Origin: DATEPR01 sp036503065
Lineage (GTDB): Bacteria; Actinomycetota; Actinomycetes; Mycobacteriales; Pseudonocardiaceae
Reading direction: 5' to 3'
DNA length: 9,195 bases
Assembly: GCA_036503065.1 (NCBI GenBank)
Contig: DASXXM010000571.1
Location: 1 to 9,195 of the forward strand
Part shown: one piece after another, positions 5,997 to 9,195 of the stretch
How the letters are laid out: every line of letters starts with the position of its first letter
Position numbering within the stretch: the first letter of the stretch is position 1
Made by a program: the position numbers and the translations under genes
The notes under the pieces: generated by a model
What the model was told of the DNA's origin: nothing
Seen by the model: the letters and a program-made list of their open reading frames with translations, nothing else
Databases searched by the model: none

Positions 5997-6575
5997 ATGA
6001 CGTCGGGATCGGTCAACGCAAGACGCGCGGACACGCGCCGCAACCACGAGCGCATCCTCGCGGCGGCGCTGGAGTCGCTGACCGCGTCGGGCGAGGTGTC
6101 GTTCAACGCCATCGCGAAGAAGGCCGAAGTGGGTGTCGGCACCGTGTACCGGCACTTCCCCACGCCGGAGGCGCTCGTTCTGGCCGTCTACCGGCGCGAG
6201 GTGGAGCACCTCGTCGACATCGTGCCGACCCTGCTCGAATCGAACACGCCGGAACAGGCATTCCGCGCGTGGACCGGTCACCTGGCGCGCTACATGATGA
6301 CCAAGCGAGGCTTGGCCAACGCCCTCCGGATCGCCACGATGTCCCAGGAGGAACTGTTCGCGAAGGCCTACGAAGCCATGCTCGGCGCGGTGTCCACCCT
6401 GCTGGAGGCCAACGTCCGGGCCGGCTCGATCCGGGCCGATCTCGATTCGTCGACCGTGCTGCGCGCGTTGGGCGGCCTGCTGCATCTCAACCCGGGCAGC
6501 GACTGGCAGGCCCAGACGGAGAGCCTCACCGACCTGTTGTGGACCGGTATGCGCGCGGACAGCGCAGGCGGCTGA
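5997..6575 (+). CDS. TetR-family transcriptional regulator
   Basis: This 192-residue protein has the usual TetR plan: a conserved N-terminal DNA-binding domain (about 13-60, with RILAAALESL, helix-turn-helix at about 36-55 ending in VGVGTVYRHFPTPEAL) and a variable C-terminal ligand/dimer domain of about 130 residues. GTVYRHF is the hallmark of the recognition helix. The ATG at 5997 has a strong GGGAGGG site 3-4 bases ahead; the frame is open much further upstream but that part runs antisense through the small-subunit gene. The gene is divergent from the molybdo-enzyme operon and shares with it a 189-base control region holding two palindromes, so it most likely represses the operon and itself, released by a substrate-like ligand. 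The ligand is not predictable. Its stop codon directly touches that of the convergent permease gene. Confidence 0.93.
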   Translation: MTSGSVNARRADTRRNHERILAAALESLTASGEVSFNAIAKKAEVGVGTVYRHFPTPEALVLAVYRREVEHLVDIVPTLLESNTPEQAFRAWTGHLARYMMTKRGLANALRIATMSQEELFAKAYEAMLGAVSTLLEANVRAGSIRADLDSSTVLRALGGLLHLNPGSDWQAQTESLTDLLWTGMRADSAGG

Positions 6576-7445
6576 TCACGACGCGGTGAGCCGCGGCAGC
6601 CGGTGCCGCACCACGGGTACCGCCAGCACGATGGCGAAGCCCCCGGTGGCGACCGCGAGGATCGCGAAGCTGGGTGGCAGCACCGGCACCGCGTAGCTCA
6701 GCCCGAGGCCCAGCCACACGTCGAGCACGGCGATGGCGACCGACAGGCCCAGCGCCAGATAGGGCCGCGCGGTCAGCCGTTGCGCGGTGCCGGCCGGGGT
6801 GGCCAGCAGACCGAGCAGCAACAGCGCGCCAACGGCCTGGGTGGCTTCGGCGGTGGCGGCGCCGACCAGGGCCAGGAACGCGAACCCCAGGAACCGCACC
6901 GGCACGCCACGCGCGGCGGCCACCGCGGGGTCCAATGTGGCGAACAGCAACGGCCGGGCGATCACCACCAACAGCAGGCAGACGACCACGGCCACGATGA
7001 CGGCCAGTCGCGCGTCACCGGTGCTGATGCCGAAGATCGAGCCGAACAGGACGTTGACCCCGGCGGCACCGTTGCCCGTGCTGCGGCTGGTCGTGTAGAG
7101 GGTGAGGAAGAAGACGCCGAGCCCGAGCACCCACGCGAAGATGCTGCCGATGACCACGTCGTCGGCCTGCCCGCGCCGGCCGACCGCGCCCATCAGCAGG
7201 GCGATCGCGATGGTCAGCGCGAACAGCCCGATCCGCAGGTCGATGCCGAACGCGAGCGCGGCCAACGCGCCGGTGAACGCCACGTGCGACAGCGCGTCGC
7301 CGGTGAACACCTGCGCGCGCAGCACCAGGAAATGGCCGACCAGTCCGCAGGCCACCGCGACCGCGGTTCCCGTGATGATCGCGGTGACGAAGAACGGATG
7401 GGCGAACGGACCGTTGATCAGTCCGGTGTGGACGATGATGTTCAC
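6576..7445 (-). CDS. Metal ABC transporter permease (ZnuB/MntB family), second permease
   Basis: This 289-residue integral membrane protein of the ABC-3 family forms part of the channel that moves Zn2+ or Mn2+ (or Fe2+) across the membrane. About eight to nine hydrophobic segments can be seen from residue 17 to 278. Family motifs are GDALSHVAFTGALAALAFG near 49-67 and EATQAVGALLLLGLLATPAGTA in the C-terminal half, the part that usually meets the ATPase. It starts with GTG at 7445, overlapping the stop of the upstream permease by 4 bases (GTGA), so the two are translationally coupled. The two permeases are clearly paralogues (both have DP-x-AA-x-ARG-P and G-LL-LL-PA-TAQ-LTARP blocks) and probably form a heterodimer. 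Its TGA stop at 6576-6578 abuts the tetR stop with no spacer. The metal cannot be told from sequence; zinc is the more frequent case. Confidence 0.92.
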   Translation of the reverse strand: MNIIVHTGLINGPFAHPFFVTAIITGTAVAVACGLVGHFLVLRAQVFTGDALSHVAFTGALAALAFGIDLRIGLFALTIAIALLMGAVGRRGQADDVVIGSIFAWVLGLGVFFLTLYTTSRSTGNGAAGVNVLFGSIFGISTGDARLAVIVAVVVCLLLVVIARPLLFATLDPAVAAARGVPVRFLGFAFLALVGAATAEATQAVGALLLLGLLATPAGTAQRLTARPYLALGLSVAIAVLDVWLGLGLSYAVPVLPPSFAILAVATGGFAIVLAVPVVRHRLPRLTAS

Positions 7446-8332
7446 GACGCGGTCGCCGCCCGCCCGGCGCGCGCGCCGACACCGCGGGCCACCCGCGTCA
7501 CCACGTACACCGCGAACGCCAGCGAGCTGACGAAGAACCCGATCGGATACACCGAGTAGTAGGCCGCGCTCAGGCCGATCCAGGTCACCAGCACCGCGAT
7601 CACCACGGTCAGCACCAGGCTGACCACCGGACGGGCGGTCAGCGCCTGAGCAGTGGCGGCCGGCATCACCAGCAGCGCGAACACCAGCAGGGTGCCGGTG
7701 ATCTGACTGGCCTCCGCGACCGCAGCACCGAGCAGGACCAGAAACGCCGTGGCCACCAGGCGCATCGGGATGCCCCGCGCCTCGGCGGCAACGGGGTCGA
7801 TGCTCACGAACAGCAACGGCCGACCGATGACCGCGAGCACCGCCAGCACGACGACCGTGACTACCAGCAGCAGCACCACCTCAGGGTCCGTGATGCCCAG
7901 GAACGTGCCGAACAGCAGCGCGTTGATGCCATTAAGGAAACCCTTGTACAGCGCGATGAACAGGAACCCGCACGCGAGCGCGAACGCCTGCACGGTGCCC
8001 GTCACCGCGGACTCGTGCCCGTAGCTGCCCGCGCCCGCCCGGGGAATGGCCGCGATGACCAGCGCCGCGCCGACGCAGAACGCGAAGTAGCCGTACGTCG
8101 CGCTCACCCCGATCAGCGTCGCGCCCGCCGCGCCGGGAAAACCGACCAGCGCGAGGGTGTGCCCGGCGAACGCCTGCCGCCGCAGCACCATGAACCAGCC
8201 CATCACCGCCGAGGCCACCGCGATGATCGTCCCGGCCCGGAAGGCGTTCACCATGAACGGAAACGACCACAACTCCCGGATGTCGTCGACGACGTTCCAA
8301 CTCGGCCCAACCACGCCGTCAGCCAACCACAC
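7442..8332 (-). CDS. Metal ABC transporter permease (ZnuB/MntB family), first permease
   Basis: This 296-residue ABC-3 family membrane protein is paralogous to the next gene. It has about eight hydrophobic segments and the blocks AGHTLALVGFPGAAGA (family position of GD-x-LSH) and EASQITGTLLVFALLVMPAATA. The furthest in-frame start is GTG at 8332, 18 bases after the stop of the solute-binding protein gene; the ribosome binding site is poor, and GTG at 8314 is an alternative. The N-terminal stretch before the first membrane segment (about 26 residues, WNVVDDIRELWSFPFM) is usual for this subgroup. It is co-transcribed with the binding protein and the second permease. No ATPase gene lies between the binding protein and the permeases, the place where it is often found. 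Confidence 0.92.
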   Translation of the reverse strand: MWLADGVVGPSWNVVDDIRELWSFPFMVNAFRAGTIIAVASAVMGWFMVLRRQAFAGHTLALVGFPGAAGATLIGVSATYGYFAFCVGAALVIAAIPRAGAGSYGHESAVTGTVQAFALACGFLFIALYKGFLNGINALLFGTFLGITDPEVVLLLVVTVVVLAVLAVIGRPLLFVSIDPVAAEARGIPMRLVATAFLVLLGAAVAEASQITGTLLVFALLVMPAATAQALTARPVVSLVLTVVIAVLVTWIGLSAAYYSVYPIGFFVSSLAFAVYVVTRVARGVGARAGRAATAS

Positions 8333-8350
8333 CGGAACCCGCCGAGCCCT

Positions 8351-9195
8351 TCACGACTTCCCGCTCGCCTGGGCCAGCGCCGCCTCGATGCCCTGCAACT
8401 GTTTGACCTGCCACTGCTGGAAGGTCGCGGTGGCCGGGTCCAGCGTCTCCGTCACGGTGGTCACCGGGATGCCGGCGGCCTTGGCCGCGTTGACCTGCGC
8501 CTGCACGTCCGGCGTGGCGTTCTGGCTGTTGAACACGTAGACCTTGATCAGCTTGTGCTTGATCTGGTTGTCGATGGTCGTCTTGTCCGCCGCGGTCGGC
8601 TCGCTGCCCTCGCTGATCGCGGACAGGAACGTCGCGGGCGTCAACATCGTCAGACCCAGACCGTCGGCCAGCGGGGACACGATCGACTCCGACGCGCCGA
8701 TCGGGGTGCCGGCGTACCTGCTCCTGATGTCGGAGATCAACTGGTTGTACCGCGCCAGCCCCTGGGTTTCGAAGCTCTGCTTCTGCTGGTCGAAGTAGGC
8801 CGCGTCGGCCGGGTCGATCTTCCGGTAGTCGGCGGTGATCTGCTCGATCATCTGGTGCACGTTCGTCGGCGAGTACCAGCGGTGCGGGTTGCCGCCCTCC
8901 TTGATGCCGACCAGGTCGCCGACGGTCAGCACGGTCCGGTTCTCGACCGGGTTCGCCGCGACGAGCTTGGTCGCCCACGGGTCGTAGCCGATCCCGTTGA
9001 TGATCATGAACTGCGCCGACGCGATCGTCCTGGCGTCCGCCGGGGTCACCTCGTAGGCGTGCGGATCGGTGTCCGGGTTGGCGATGATGCTGGTCACCGT
9101 GACGTGGCTGCCGCCGAGTTGCTTGGCGATGCTGCCCCAGAAGTTCTCCGCGGCCACCACCGTGATCGTGGTACCGGAGCCGCCCGACGAGCCGG
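8351..9195 (-). CDS. Metal ABC transporter solute-binding protein (ZnuA/TroA family), N-terminus cut by window edge
   Basis: The gene enters from the right edge; about 281 residues are visible and the start and signal peptide are missing. It is a cluster-9 metal-binding protein that hands the ion to the two permeases outside the membrane. The visible N-terminal part is a Gly/Ser-rich linker (GSSGGSGT) followed by VVAAENFWG, which fits a lipoprotein tether after a lipobox outside the window. Metal-ligand positions can be placed: His in DPHAYE (codon 9059-9061), His in NPHRWYSP (8882-8884) and Glu in ASESIV (8687-8689). The fourth position, usually Asp, falls in YVFNSQNATPDVQ (about 8528-8540) where Asn/Gln are seen. 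No long His-rich loop of the ZnuA type is present. His-His-Glu resembles PsaA/MtsA-type proteins, so Mn2+ or Zn2+ are both possible. It is the first visible gene of the transporter operon. Confidence 0.9.
   Translation of the reverse strand, partial: GSSGGSGTTITVVAAENFWGSIAKQLGGSHVTVTSIIANPDTDPHAYEVTPADARTIASAQFMIINGIGYDPWATKLVAANPVENRTVLTVGDLVGIKEGGNPHRWYSPTNVHQMIEQITADYRKIDPADAAYFDQQKQSFETQGLARYNQLISDIRSRYAGTPIGASESIVSPLADGLGLTMLTPATFLSAISEGSEPTAADKTTIDNQIKHKLIKVYVFNSQNATPDVQAQVNAAKAAGIPVTTVTETLDPATATFQQWQVKQLQGIEAALAQASGKS

Noticed and set aside
1..9195. Search for a new defence, mobile or CRISPR-like system
   Set aside because: All coding regions belong to well-known metabolic, transport or regulatory families. 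No transposase, integrase, spaced repeats, tRNA or attachment-site pair was seen.

Overview
The window is 9.2 kb of very GC-rich DNA with strong G/C bias at third codon positions, several GTG starts and tightly overlapping genes. This points to a high-GC actinomycete; I cannot name the genus from sequence alone. It holds seven protein genes. Six are on the minus strand and one, a TetR-family regulator, is on the plus strand.

Layout from left to right. (1) 1-452 has no convincing gene. It carries two small arrays of a 7-base repeat (ATAGCAA type) and, between them, a 12-base palindrome identical to the core of an operator found 5.7 kb away. (2) 453-2030, minus: aceB, malate synthase A, with all four known active-site residues. 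Just upstream lies a perfect 17-base inverted repeat of the type bound by IclR-family regulators, with a degenerate partner 21 bases away. (3) 2184-2231: a 20-bp bulged hairpin that closes the next operon. (4) 5807-2247, minus: a three-gene operon for a molybdenum hydroxylase (2Fe-2S subunit, FAD subunit with an extra four-cysteine cluster insert, molybdopterin subunit). Its architecture matches the PaoABC/YagTSR aldehyde oxidoreductase branch of the xanthine dehydrogenase family, without an export signal. (5) 5808-5996: a divergent control region with two CGGAT-N4-ATCCG palindromes; one sits exactly in the spacer of a good operon promoter. (6) 5997-6575, plus: the TetR-family gene, very probably the local repressor of the operon. 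(7) 9195-6576, minus: a metal-ion ABC importer (Zn/Mn type) consisting of a solute-binding protein cut by the window edge and two different paralogous permeases. No ATPase gene is seen.

How they fit together: the TetR protein probably controls the molybdo-enzyme operon through the paired palindromes, and the exact operator-core copy at 224-235 suggests a further target to the left. Malate synthase condenses glyoxylate with acetyl-CoA, so its position next to a xanthine-dehydrogenase-family operon could reflect purine/allantoin catabolism, but the enzyme subtype is closer to aldehyde oxidoreductases and the link is only suggestive. The metal importer appears to be a separate unit; its last gene meets tetR tail to tail with no spacer at all. 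I see no phage, insertion sequence, CRISPR array or RNA gene, and no clear new defence or mobile system. The most unusual material is regulatory, in the left 450 bases and at the two operator regions.
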